A stretch of DNA of 64,000 nucleotides, taken from RHKX01 sp963784885 (GTDB lineage Bacteria; Actinomycetota; Thermoleophilia; Solirubrobacterales; 70-9). Position 1 is the first letter of the stretch; each line of letters opens with the position of its first letter. The stretch covers positions 620,001 through 684,000 of the forward strand of contig CAWATA010000004.1 of NCBI GenBank assembly GCA_963784885.1, given 5' to 3'. Both the position numbers and the translations under genes were made by a program. Positions 22,766 through 31,109 of this stretch are shown here, piece after piece. Under the pieces are notes generated by a model. That model worked only from the letters and a program-made list of their open reading frames with translations. It made no database searches and was not told the DNA's origin.

Positions 22766-24085
22766 TCAGCCGGCGCGCGAGAGCAGGACCTCGGTGCCGA
22801 GCAGCGTCTGCGAGGTCGCCGATCCGATCTCGACCTCGACGATCTCTCCGGGTCGCGCGGTCCCGTCGAAGTTCACGGCCTTGTTGTGCCGGCTCCGTCC
22901 CCGCAGCCGGCTGGGATCGGTGCGGCTCGGGCCCTCCACCAGGACCTCGACCGTGCGCCCCACGAAGCGCTCCGCGCGTTCGCGGGCACGGCGCTGCACG
23001 GCCTCGACGAGCCGCCCCATGCGTTCCTTCTTGACCGGATGCGGGATCCGGTCGCCGAGCTCGGCGGCCTCGGTCCCGCGCCGCGGACTGAAGACGAACG
23101 TGAATGCACCGTCGTATCCGACCGCCTCGACGACCTCGAGCGTCTCCCGGAAGTCCTCCTCGGTCTCACCCGGGAATCCGACGATGATGTCGGTGCTCAG
23201 GGCGACGTCCGGCACGTGCTCGCGGATCAGCGCGACGCGGTCGAGGTAGCGCTCGCGGTTGTAGGTGCGGCGCATCGCCTTCAGGATCCGGCTCGAACCC
23301 GACTGCAGCGGCAGGTGGATGTGCTCGCAGAGCGAGCGGCACTCGGCGTGGGCGAGGACCACGTCCTCCTTCATGTCCTTCGGGTGCGGGCTCGTGTAGC
23401 GGATCCGTTCGATCCCCTCGATCGCGTCGATCTCGCGCAGCAGCTCGGCGAACGTCAGGCGCTCGGCCCCGCGAAGGTCGCGTCCGTAGCTGTTGACGTT
23501 CTGGCCGAGGAGGGTCACCTCGCGAACTCCGTCGGCGGCGAGTCCCCCGACCTCCGCGAGCAGCTCGGCGGCGGGCCGGCTGGACTCACGACCGCGAGTC
23601 GAGGGAACGATGCAGTAGGAGCAGGCGCAGTTGCAGCCCTGCGAGATCTGCAGCCAGGCCTGAAACGGCCGCCCGCGCCGCGATGGCAGGTGACCGGCGA
23701 AGTCCTCGAACTCGAAGTAACCCTGCGCCGACAGCGAGTCGGAGGTGAGGAACTCGGCCAGCTTGTGGATCTGACCCGGTCCGAAGGCGACGTCGACGAA
23801 CGGAAAACGCTCGAATACCTCGTCCTTGACCGACTGCGCCCAGCAGCCGCCGACCCCGACGACGACGTCGGGCTGCTCGCGCTTCAGCCGTTTGGCCTCG
23901 CCGAGATGAGCGATGAAGCGACTGTCGGCGCTCTCGCGGATCGAGCACGTGTTGAAGAGGATCAGGTCGGCGTCCTCGCGGCTCGGCGACTCCGCGTAGC
24001 CGAGCGAGGACAGCATGCCCTTCATCCGCTCCGAATCGTGCTCGTTCATCTGACAACCGAAGGTCGTCACATGGAACCGCTTCAT
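22766..24085 (-). CDS. miaB: tRNA-2-methylthio-N6-dimethylallyladenosine synthase
   Basis: 439 aa radical-SAM methylthiotransferase acting after MiaA. The N-terminal UPF0004 domain has its cluster Cys residues in TFGCQMN, FNTCSIRE and GVGGCWAQS. The radical SAM cluster is CNCACSYCIVP (CxxxCxxC). The C-terminal TRAM domain spans GRTVEVLVEGPS. The ATG at 24085 fits the family N-terminus (KRFHVTTFGCQMN) and has TAACGT 7 bases upstream; a GTG at 24094, in frame and after GGAGG, is an alternative start adding three residues. Confidence 0.95.
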   Translation of the reverse strand: MKRFHVTTFGCQMNEHDSERMKGMLSSLGYAESPSREDADLILFNTCSIRESADSRFIAHLGEAKRLKREQPDVVVGVGGCWAQSVKDEVFERFPFVDVAFGPGQIHKLAEFLTSDSLSAQGYFEFEDFAGHLPSRRGRPFQAWLQISQGCNCACSYCIVPSTRGRESSRPAAELLAEVGGLAADGVREVTLLGQNVNSYGRDLRGAERLTFAELLREIDAIEGIERIRYTSPHPKDMKEDVVLAHAECRSLCEHIHLPLQSGSSRILKAMRRTYNRERYLDRVALIREHVPDVALSTDIIVGFPGETEEDFRETLEVVEAVGYDGAFTFVFSPRRGTEAAELGDRIPHPVKKERMGRLVEAVQRRARERAERFVGRTVEVLVEGPSRTDPSRLRGRSRHNKAVNFDGTARPGEIVEVEIGSATSQTLLGTEVLLSRAG

Positions 24086-24092
24086 CTCGCTC

Positions 24093-24098
24093 ACGTTA
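24093..24098 (-). promoter_or_regulatory. Possible -10 (TAACGT) before miaB
   Basis: Minus-strand TAACGT, 7 bases before the ATG at 24085. It overlaps the alternative GTG start and abuts a GGAGG ribosome site, so only one of the two modes can be right. Confidence 0.35.
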
Positions 24099-24129
24099 CC
24101 TCCGTCCCCGGGCGCGCGGCCCCGGGGAC

Positions 24130-24744
24130 TCAGCCCGGGGAGTGGGATTCCTGAAAGAGGAAGGCGGTCAGGGCGTCGAGCTGCTCGGGCGTGAGCTGAT
24201 CGCCGTAGTTGGTGGGCATCGTTCCGCCGGGGAATCCCTTCGCGATCTCGGCCTGAGGGTCCACGATCATCTCCTTGATCGCCGCCTGATCGTCCTGGGT
24301 GAGCGCCGTCGTCAGGTTCGGCCCGATCGTCCCCTGCGCGTCGGATCCCAGCGAGACCACCGTGTGGCAGCTGCCACAGCCGGTCGAGACGAACACCTGC
24401 TTGCCCTCCTCCACGAGGGCGGTCGTGCTGCCGCCGCCGGCGGGCTTCTCGGCGGGCGTGTCGGCTGGGGCGGCTCCGGCCTGCTGCTCGGTCGCGGTCT
24501 GCGAACTCTGCTGAACGTCGGCCTCGGTGTTGGCGGCCTCGAGCTCACCGCCCTGTTCGTCCTCGTGCTTCGCGAGCTCGACCGCGCCGACCGCCGTCGC
24601 TGCGACGAGCAGGAAGATCACGACGATGCCGACTCCGAGCATCCGCCCGGAGGGGAACTTGTCGCTGCGCATCCCGATGAAGGAGATGATCAGAGCGACC
24701 ACCATGAGGGCGATGCCGGCTATGTAGAAGAGGGACTCGTCCAT
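24130..24744 (-). CDS. Membrane-anchored monoheme cytochrome c
   Basis: 204 aa. Two N-terminal membrane helices (about 5-24 and 35-55) are followed by an Ala/Glu/Gln/Pro-rich linker (60-108) and a class I cytochrome c domain. The heme site is CGSCH (Cys123, Cys126, His127) and the likely distal ligand is Met176 in GGTMPTNYGDQLT. This small domain resembles those attached to cytochrome oxidases and carries electrons on the outer face of the membrane. No oxidase genes are near. It sits alone between rny and miaB with its own -10-like TAGGAT. CcdA at 0.8 kb could serve its maturation. Confidence 0.88.
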   Translation of the reverse strand: MDESLFYIAGIALMVVALIISFIGMRSDKFPSGRMLGVGIVVIFLLVAATAVGAVELAKHEDEQGGELEAANTEADVQQSSQTATEQQAGAAPADTPAEKPAGGGSTTALVEEGKQVFVSTGCGSCHTVVSLGSDAQGTIGPNLTTALTQDDQAAIKEMIVDPQAEIAKGFPGGTMPTNYGDQLTPEQLDALTAFLFQESHSPG

Positions 24745-24753
24745 GCAGGCGCG

Positions 24754-24759
24754 ATCCTA
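24754..24759 (-). promoter_or_regulatory. -10 element (TAGGAT) of the cytochrome c gene
   Basis: Minus-strand TAGGAT, 9 bases before the ATG at 24744; near-leaderless. Confidence 0.45.
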
Positions 24760-24791
24760 TCGATCGCGATCGACGATCACCGTCGCGGCCG

Positions 24792-26234
24792 TTACTCGGC
24801 GAAGGCCGTCGAGCGGCTCTCGCGTACGACCGTGATCTTGATCCGTCCCGGGTAGTCGAGCTCTTTCTCTACGGCCTTCGCCGCACGGCGGGCGATGACG
24901 GCCGCCTCCTCGTCGTCGACGGTTCCCGGGTCCACGACCAGGCGCACCTCGCGGCCGGCGCGGACGGCGTAGACCTTCTCGACGCCGGGGTGGCGGCCCG
25001 CCACCTCCTCGAGATCGCGCAGCCGGGTCACGTAGTGCTCGAGCGCCTCCCCCCTGGCTCCCGGCCGGGCGCCGGAAACCGCATCGGCGATCTGGACGAT
25101 CACGGCCTCGACCGTCTTCGGAGGGACCTCGTTGTGATGGGCTTCGATGGCGTGGGCGACTGCTTCGCTCTCGCCCTTCCGACGGGCCATCGAAGCGCCG
25201 ACCTGGGCGTGGGAGCCCTCGACCTCGTGGCTCACGGCCTTGCCGAGGTCGTGCAGGAGCGTCGCCCGCCTCGCGGTCTCGACCGACACTCCGAGCTCGG
25301 CTGCGATCAAGCCGGCGATATTCGCCGACTCCACGAGGTGATCGAGCACGTTCTGGCCGTAGGAGGTCCGAAACCGCAGGCGGCCGAGAACCTCGAGCAA
25401 CTCGGGATCGATCCCGTGAACGCCGGCCTCGAGCTCGGCGCGCTGGCCTTCGGCGACCATCGTCGTCTCGACCTCCGCCTTCGCCTTCTCGTAGGCCTCC
25501 TCGATCGTCGCCGGCTGGATCCGGCCGTCGGCGATGAGGCGCTCGAGCATCAGCCGGGCGATCTCGCGCCGAACGCCGTCGAAGGTGGAGACGACGACCG
25601 CGTTCGGCGTCTCGTCGATGATCAGGTCGACCCCGGTGAGGGACTCGATGGCGCGGATGTTTCTGCCTTCGCGGCCGATGATGCGGCCCTTCATCTCCTC
25701 ACTCGGGAGCTCGATGAGCCGCGTCGTCGTCTCGCTCGCGTGGGTGCCGGCCAGCCGCCCCATCGCGATCGAGAGGATGTTCCGGGCGCGGCGGTCGGCA
25801 TCCCGCTTCGTCTCCTCCTCGATCTGCAGCAGCACCCGCCCTGCCTGGCGTCGTGCGTCGTGTTCGACGTCGGCGATCAGCATCTGCTTCGCCTGCGTGA
25901 CCGTGAGGCCGGTGAGGCGCTCGAGCTCCTTGCGCTGCACCTGCTTCTGGCGCTTCAGCTCCTCCGCCTGTCCCTCGAGGTTGCGCTCGCGGTCAGCGAG
26001 CGCCCGTTCTCGGCGCTCGATGTCGGCCAGCTTCAGGCGGGCGGCCTCGGCGTCGTGCAGGGCACGTTCCTGAAGGCGGGCGATCTCCTCGCGCCGCGCG
26101 CGAAGGTCCGAGCCGTCGTCCTCGGTCTCCCCATCGCTGGGCGTATCGACCGCGGCGATCGGCTGCGCCGCGGAAAGTTGCTGACTTGGCGGGCGTTGCC
26201 GGCCGGCGATCTTTCTGCGACTCCGCCTCTCCAT
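24792..26234 (-). CDS. rny: Ribonuclease Y lacking the usual N-terminal membrane anchor
   Basis: 480 aa endoribonuclease that starts mRNA decay. Order of parts: a basic, Gln/Pro-rich lead (1-40), a long charged coiled coil (about 45-115), a KH domain (LPSEEMKGRIIGREGRNIRAIE) and an HD domain with RATLLHDLGKA and HAIEAHHNEV, then the family C-terminus. Standard RNase Y begins with a hydrophobic helix; none is present here, so this enzyme should be cytosolic or recruited otherwise. RNase J (36.3 kb) and PNPase (42.4 kb) are also encoded. An ATG preceded by GGGGAG and by TACCAT 10 bases upstream. Confidence 0.93.
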   Translation of the reverse strand: MERRSRRKIAGRQRPPSQQLSAAQPIAAVDTPSDGETEDDGSDLRARREEIARLQERALHDAEAARLKLADIERRERALADRERNLEGQAEELKRQKQVQRKELERLTGLTVTQAKQMLIADVEHDARRQAGRVLLQIEEETKRDADRRARNILSIAMGRLAGTHASETTTRLIELPSEEMKGRIIGREGRNIRAIESLTGVDLIIDETPNAVVVSTFDGVRREIARLMLERLIADGRIQPATIEEAYEKAKAEVETTMVAEGQRAELEAGVHGIDPELLEVLGRLRFRTSYGQNVLDHLVESANIAGLIAAELGVSVETARRATLLHDLGKAVSHEVEGSHAQVGASMARRKGESEAVAHAIEAHHNEVPPKTVEAVIVQIADAVSGARPGARGEALEHYVTRLRDLEEVAGRHPGVEKVYAVRAGREVRLVVDPGTVDDEEAAVIARRAAKAVEKELDYPGRIKITVVRESRSTAFAE

Positions 26235-26276
26235 CTCCCCGACGATGGTAGTGCGTCGGCGTCGGGCCAGGCCGAA

Positions 26277-26753
26277 TCAGGCTGCGCGCGAACCGTTCCC
26301 CTCGGCGCGGCGGACGGCGTCGTAGGCGAGCTCGTACTCGTAGCCCCTCCTGGTCAGATGCGAGAGCGCCCGTGCCCGGCCGCGTTCGTCGCCGAGGTCC
26401 TCGCCCTTGGCGATCACCAGCTCGACCGCCCGCTCGAGCTCCTCCTCACGAGGCTCGGCAGCGGCGCGCTCGGCGAGCCCCAGCCCGATCCCACGATCGG
26501 TCAGCGCGGCGGCGATTCGGTGCGCTCCCCAGCCCGACAGATCCCGCTTGTCGGCGGCATAGGCAAATGCGAAGCGTTCGTCATCCAGCTCCCCGAGCTC
26601 GACGAGCTCGGCGATGACGTCCTCTGCGAGGTCCTCCTCGCTGCCCCGCTCACGCAGCCACGCGTGAAGCTCGGCAGCCGTGCGCTCCCGGCGCCTCAGG
26701 GCCCCGAGCGCCTTGCCGAGGACCTCCTGCAGCCGGCGGTCGTCGACCGTCAC
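26277..26753 (-). CDS. recX: RecA regulator RecX
   Basis: 158 aa helical-repeat protein that limits RecA filament growth. RecX features: LGALRRRERTAAELHAWLRERG, the second-repeat ELGELDDERFAFAYAADKRDLSGWG and a C-terminal HLTRRGYEYELAYDAVRR. The start is taken as GTG at 26753, with GGAG 8 bases upstream; the gene begins 20 bases after the recA stop, the usual recA-recX pairing, so it should share the SOS-type promoter of recA. Confidence 0.9.
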   Translation of the reverse strand: MTVDDRRLQEVLGKALGALRRRERTAAELHAWLRERGSEEDLAEDVIAELVELGELDDERFAFAYAADKRDLSGWGAHRIAAALTDRGIGLGLAERAAAEPREEELERAVELVIAKGEDLGDERGRARALSHLTRRGYEYELAYDAVRRAEGNGSRAA

Positions 26754-26773
26754 CGGAGCCGCTCCGGAGCCGC

Positions 26774-27877
26774 TCAGGCGGCCTCGGAGCCCTCCTCCTC
26801 TTCGCCGACGGTCGCCGCGGAGATCCGCACGGGGCTGGCGGCGCGCTCGACGCCGACCGCCTCGTAGATCTTGGCCTCGATCTCGTCGGCCATCTCGGGG
26901 TTCTCGGCGAGGAACTGCTTGGAGTTGATCCGCCCCTGCCCGAGCCGCGTCTCGCCGTAGGAGAAGAACGAGCCGGACTTGGTGACGATGTCGTGGTCGA
27001 CCCCGAGGTCGAGCAGGCAGCTCTCGTTCGAGATGCCGACGCCGTACTCGACGTCGAACTCGGCCTGCTTGAACGGCGCCGCGACCTTGTTCTTGACGAC
27101 CTTGACCCGGACCCGGTTGCCGACCGCCTCGGTGCCCTCCTTGAGGGTCTCGATCCGGCGCAGGTCGAGGCGCTGGGAGGAATAGAACTTCAGCGCCCGG
27201 CCGCCCGGCTGGGTCTCGGGGCTGCCGAAGCTGACCCCGATCTTCTCGCGGATCTGGTTCGTGAACAGGCAGACGGTCTTCGCCCGGTTGAGGTTGCCGG
27301 CGAGCTTGCGCAGCGCCTGCGACATCAGGCGGGCCTGCAGGCCGACCTGGACCTCGCCCATCTGCCCCTCGAGCTCGACGCGCGGCGTCAACGCCGCGAC
27401 CGAGTCGACGGCGACGAGGTCGACGGCCCCGGAGCGGGTCAGGACGTCGACGATCTCGAGCGCCTGCTCGCCGTAATCGGGCTGGGAGATCAGCAGCTCG
27501 TCGGTGTCGACGCCGATCCGGCGCGCGTAGACGGGGTCGATCGCGTGCTCGGCGTCGACGAAGGCGCAGACGCCGCCGCGGGCCTGGCACTGGGCGATGA
27601 TGTGGTAGATCAGCGTCGTCTTGCCGGACGACTCCGGGCCGAAGATCTCGACGATCCGGCCCTTCGGCACACCGCCGACTCCGAGCGCGATGTCGAGCGA
27701 GATCGCCCCGGTCGGGATCGCCTCGACGTCCATCACGGTCTTGCTGCCCAGCTTCATCACCGCGCCGGCGCCGAACTCGCGCTCGATCTGGCCGACGGCC
27801 GCCTTCAGGGCCGCGTCCTTGGCCTTCGCGTCCTTCGAGCCGGCCTCGATCGGGGTCGGCTTGTTTCCTGCTGCCAT
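26774..27877 (-). CDS. recA: Recombinase RecA
   Basis: 367 aa. Central enzyme of homologous recombination and co-protease for LexA. Walker A is GPESSGKTT, Walker B region VDLVAVDSVAAL, L2 loop TNQIREKIGVSFGSPETQPGG. The C-terminal tail is acidic (GEEEEGSEAA), as is usual. ATG at 27877 is preferred over an in-frame TTG two codons earlier because GGAG lies 8 bases upstream of the ATG. No intein. Confidence 0.98.
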   Translation of the reverse strand: MAAGNKPTPIEAGSKDAKAKDAALKAAVGQIEREFGAGAVMKLGSKTVMDVEAIPTGAISLDIALGVGGVPKGRIVEIFGPESSGKTTLIYHIIAQCQARGGVCAFVDAEHAIDPVYARRIGVDTDELLISQPDYGEQALEIVDVLTRSGAVDLVAVDSVAALTPRVELEGQMGEVQVGLQARLMSQALRKLAGNLNRAKTVCLFTNQIREKIGVSFGSPETQPGGRALKFYSSQRLDLRRIETLKEGTEAVGNRVRVKVVKNKVAAPFKQAEFDVEYGVGISNESCLLDLGVDHDIVTKSGSFFSYGETRLGQGRINSKQFLAENPEMADEIEAKIYEAVGVERAASPVRISAATVGEEEEGSEAA

Positions 27878-27958
27878 TCTCAAATCTCCTAATCCGCCGC
27901 CACGGCGGCAGTCGAGTCGGCCGGGGTGCCGTGGGATACCCCCGGAACCGGAGCCACA

Positions 27959-27996
27959 AAGCTAGAGCGACCTCCGGACGGACCGAACGTGTGTTG
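27959..27996 (-). promoter_or_regulatory. recA promoter with LexA-type box
   Basis: On the minus strand: -35-like TTCGGT (27982-27987), 17-base spacer, -10 TAGCTT (27959-27964). GAACGTGTGTTG at 27985-27996 matches the actinobacterial/Bacillus LexA pattern GAAC-N4-GTTC in all but the last base and overlaps the -35, so LexA binding would block RNA polymerase. The leader would be about 75 bases with a GCCGCC/GGCGGC hairpin. Confidence 0.55.
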
Positions 27997-28081
27997 CCCC
28001 CTGTGCCCTGCCCCGGAACGTAGGGCGCCGCGACGCGCGGATGGGAGCCCGAACGTGCCGATCGGCGGACGCGGCTGTCAA

Positions 28082-28087
28082 TAGGGT
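28082..28087 (+). promoter_or_regulatory. Leaderless-type -10 (TAGGGT)
   Basis: TAGGGT lies 8 bases before the ATG at 28096. Confidence 0.45.
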
Positions 28088-28095
28088 GTGCCGCG

Positions 28096-29007
28096 ATGTC
28101 CCCACCGAGGCCGATGCCCGAGCTCGCCGGAGTCGATCACGAGTTCCACGACGTCGGCGGGTTGCGAATGCATGTGGCCGTCGCGGGCCCCGCCGATGCC
28201 GAGCCGCTCGTCCTGCTGCACGGATGGCCGCAGCACTGGTACGCGTGGCGGCGGCTGATCGGCCCGCTCAGCGAGCGCTACCGCGTGATCTGCCCGGATC
28301 TCCGCGGCTTCGGCTGGACCGCCGCCCCCCGCGGCGCCTACCTGAAGTCGGAGCTCGCAGCCGATGTCGTCGCCCTCCTCGACACCCTCGGCCTCGAGCG
28401 CGTCCGGCTCGCCGGGCACGACTGGGGCGGCTTCACCGGCTTTCTGCTCTGCATCGACGCACCGGAGCGCTTCTCACACTTCGCTGCCGCCGGAATCGGC
28501 CACCCGTGGGTTCAGCGCGAGCCCGGAGCGGCGGCGGCCATGAAGCTCGCCCGCCGGCTCGCCTACATGGTGCTGATCGCCTCCCCGTTCATCGGCCGCC
28601 AGGTGATCAGTAGGGTCCCCGCCTTCACGCGGACCGTGTTTCGCGCCAGCGCGTTCGACCCCGATCGCACCTGGACCGACGAGCAGCTCGAGACTTTCGT
28701 CGCCCAGTGGGCCGAGCCCGATCGTGCGGCAGCCTGCGTCTCCCTGTACCGGAGCTTTCTGACGCGCGAGCTGCGCGAGGTCGCCTCCGGTGCGTTCGCC
28801 GATCGGGTCCTCGAGCAACCCTGCGTCCAGTTCGTCGGCATCGCCGACCCGGTGATCCGTCCCGATCAGCAGGGCGGGGCCGAGGTGAATGCCCCGCGCA
28901 TGCGCATGGAGGTCGTGCCGGATGCCGGGCACTGGCTCCCCGAGGAGGCTCCCGAGTTCCTGCTCGAGCGGATGCTCGGCTTGTTCGCTGAGCCCGATCC
29001 GGCCTAG
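28096..29007 (+). CDS. Epoxide hydrolase-like alpha/beta hydrolase
   Basis: 303 aa. The oxyanion motif HGWPQHWYAW (42-51), the nucleophile elbow AGHDWGG with Asp109, and the C-terminal GHWLPEEAPEF with the catalytic His are those of epoxide hydrolases and haloalkane dehalogenases, which use Asp as nucleophile. The cap domain (about 130-215) would hold the ring-opening Tyr of epoxide hydrolases; I cannot assign it surely, so dehalogenase or fluoroacetate dehalogenase-like activity is possible. Lone gene inserted between recA and cinA on the opposite strand; its TAG shares CTAG with the stop of cinA. Confidence 0.85.
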   Translation: MSPPRPMPELAGVDHEFHDVGGLRMHVAVAGPADAEPLVLLHGWPQHWYAWRRLIGPLSERYRVICPDLRGFGWTAAPRGAYLKSELAADVVALLDTLGLERVRLAGHDWGGFTGFLLCIDAPERFSHFAAAGIGHPWVQREPGAAAAMKLARRLAYMVLIASPFIGRQVISRVPAFTRTVFRASAFDPDRTWTDEQLETFVAQWAEPDRAAACVSLYRSFLTRELREVASGAFADRVLEQPCVQFVGIADPVIRPDQQGGAEVNAPRMRMEVVPDAGHWLPEEAPEFLLERMLGLFAEPDPA

Positions 29008-30281
29008 AGCGGCAGGTCCTCGCCGATCAGCAGTCGCCTGATCATGTGCATGGCGACGCTGGCGGAGCGGTCGCGGACGTCGTCGCGGCTCCCGGGCAGC
29101 TTCGGGTCCCTGGCCAGCGAGTTGCCGGATCCGTCGACGACGCAGATGCAGACGTAGCCGACCGGCTTCTCCTCGGTCCCGCCGCCGGGACCGGCAACGC
29201 CGGTGATCCCGACGCCGAGCTCGGCGTCGAAGCGCTCCATCGCCCCGCGCGCCATCGCCTCGGCGACCTCCGGCGAGACCGCGCCGTGGTCGCTCACCAG
29301 CTCCGCGGGGACGCCGAGCAGCTCGGTCTTCGCGCGGTCGGAGTAGGCGACGACCCCGCCCCTGAAGTAGTCCGACGCGCCCGGCGGATCGGTCAGCCGG
29401 GCCGCGAGCAGGCCGCCGGTGCAGGACTCCGCCAGGCCGATCGAGCGCCCGGCGAGCAGGCCGGCGACGATCGAATCGATGCTCTCGCCGCGCTCGGTGT
29501 AGATGAACGCCCCGTGACGCTCCCGCAGCGCGACGAAGAGCGAATCACGCAGTTCGAGTTCGGAATCGCGGTAGCGGACGTCGATCTCGAGCTCGGAGCC
29601 CCGCCGCAGGCAGGTCGTGATCTCCAGCGGGCTGAGGTCGATGTCCCGCTCGATCTCGCGCAGCGTCTTCGCCAGGGTCGACTCGGGGATCCCGAACATC
29701 TTCATCGTCTCGACCTCGTAGCTGTCGGCGCGGCCGAGGATCGCCGCCACCGGCCCGGCGGACGTCGCCGCGGGCCACATCGCCTGAAGCTCGCGCGGCG
29801 GGCCCGGCAGGACGATCACGACCGGGCCCTGCGCCTCGACCACGAGACCCGGCGCGGTGCCGGCTGGATCGAGCGCGATCGACCCCTCGGGGACCATCGC
29901 CTGCTTGCGGGTCCCATCCCGCAGACCCTCCGGATCGAACTTCATGCGCCGGGCGAAGCCGGCGACGATCTCCGAGATCCGCCGCTCCATCGCCTCGTCG
30001 AGGACCATCTCCCGGCCGGCGAAGCCGGAGACGATCTCCGCCGTGAGGTCGTCGGCAGTCGGGCCGAGGCCCCCGGTGGTGACGATCAGGTCGAGCCCGG
30101 CGGAGCGCAGGAACTCGAGCGCACCGCGGAGGTCCCCGGGGCGGTCGCCGACGCAGACGATGTCGGCGACCTCGCAGCCGAGCTCGCCGAGCCGCTCGGA
30201 GACCCAGGGGCCGTTGCGGTCGGTGACCCGCCCGGTCAGAACCTCGGTTCCGGTGACGACGATCCCGGCGCGGACGCTCAT
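29004..30281 (-). CDS. cinA: CinA: competence/damage-inducible protein with nicotinamide-nucleotide amidase domain
   Basis: 425 aa. The N-terminal half is the MoCF/COG1058 domain (AGIVVTGTEVLTGRVTDRNG, TTGGLGPTADDLT), an ADP-ribose-type pyrophosphatase in this family. The C-terminal half is PncC (GLAESCTGGLLAARLTDPPGAS, GITGVAGPGGGTEEKPVG), which deamidates NMN. Both halves are complete. ATG overlaps the stop of the RodZ-like gene (ATGA). cinA next to recA is a widespread order. Confidence 0.95.
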   Translation of the reverse strand: MSVRAGIVVTGTEVLTGRVTDRNGPWVSERLGELGCEVADIVCVGDRPGDLRGALEFLRSAGLDLIVTTGGLGPTADDLTAEIVSGFAGREMVLDEAMERRISEIVAGFARRMKFDPEGLRDGTRKQAMVPEGSIALDPAGTAPGLVVEAQGPVVIVLPGPPRELQAMWPAATSAGPVAAILGRADSYEVETMKMFGIPESTLAKTLREIERDIDLSPLEITTCLRRGSELEIDVRYRDSELELRDSLFVALRERHGAFIYTERGESIDSIVAGLLAGRSIGLAESCTGGLLAARLTDPPGASDYFRGGVVAYSDRAKTELLGVPAELVSDHGAVSPEVAEAMARGAMERFDAELGVGITGVAGPGGGTEEKPVGYVCICVVDGSGNSLARDPKLPGSRDDVRDRSASVAMHMIRRLLIGEDLPL

Positions 30282-31048
30282 GGGCAGTCCGGCCCCGCGT
30301 ACCCGACCTCGCGAATGCCGTCGGCGTCGGCCTCGAAGCTCGCGTTGGCGGTCGGCTCGAGCTTCTGCTGGTCCCCCCCGGCCTTCAGCTTCACCGAACC
30401 GCCGCCGATCAGGTCGAGGCGGTAGCGCTTCTCGCCGCTGAACTTCTCGGTGGCCCCGACAGCAAGCACCTGTGAGTCGATCAGCGCCTGCCCGCCGGCG
30501 GCGAGGCAGATCCGGGTGGCCGCGAGCGGCTCGACGCTTATCTCGATCGGCTTCTTCGACGACTTGTCCGGCTTCGAGATCTGCTTGGCGTCCTTCGACG
30601 TTCGCTTGCCGACCGGCTTGTCCTTGGGCGAGTCATCGCCGCCCCCGGTGATGCCGAGGATCGCGAGCACGACCACGAGGATGAGAACCCCGGCCCCGAT
30701 CGCGACGATCGGGCCGCTCCGTGACGGCGGTCGCGACCCCGGCGCCCGCCGGTTGCGGATCACGGGCTCGAGGGGCGCGGCCGTGGCGGGCTCCTCGAAG
30801 CTGCGCCGGTAGCGGTCGGCAAGGGCCTCGCCGTCGAGCCCGAGGATCTGCCCGTAGGTCCTGAGGAAGCCCCGCACGTAGGCCGGCGCCGGCAGCACCT
30901 CCCAGTCCTCGGCCTCGAGCGCCCGCAGGTACCTGGTCCGGATCTTCGTCCGCTCCTCGGCGTCCTTGATGTCCATGCCGAGCCGGCGACGCGCGTCCTT
31001 CAGGGTCGCGCCGATTCCCGGTCCCCGTTCCTGCTCGTAGCGGCTCAT
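30278..31048 (-). CDS. RodZ-like HTH membrane protein (DUF4115)
   Basis: 256 aa. Residues 11-75 are a HTH_25 (Xre-like) domain (GIGATLKDARRRLGMDIKDA, APAYVRGFLRTYGQILGLD). A basic/Pro-rich linker is followed by one membrane helix (113-134). The outside part has a Lys/Ser-rich spacer and a DUF4115 beta domain ending AGPDCP. This is the RodZ architecture; RodZ links MreB to wall synthesis, but in actinobacteria the role is unproven. Located between ftsK and cinA, a common place for this gene. Confidence 0.85.
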   Translation of the reverse strand: MSRYEQERGPGIGATLKDARRRLGMDIKDAEERTKIRTRYLRALEAEDWEVLPAPAYVRGFLRTYGQILGLDGEALADRYRRSFEEPATAAPLEPVIRNRRAPGSRPPSRSGPIVAIGAGVLILVVVLAILGITGGGDDSPKDKPVGKRTSKDAKQISKPDKSSKKPIEISVEPLAATRICLAAGGQALIDSQVLAVGATEKFSGEKRYRLDLIGGGSVKLKAGGDQQKLEPTANASFEADADGIREVGYAGPDCP

Positions 31049-31109
31049 CGGCCGCCCAGTATTGCGAGGTACGTGCTCCGGGACAGTGTGCCGAGCGCCG
31101 TCTGGATGA

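Noticed and set aside
26277..27959. A single long frame joining recX to a frame overlapping recA
   Set aside because: The part over recA is a shifted shadow frame; recX has its own GTG with GGAG spacing 20 bases after recA.
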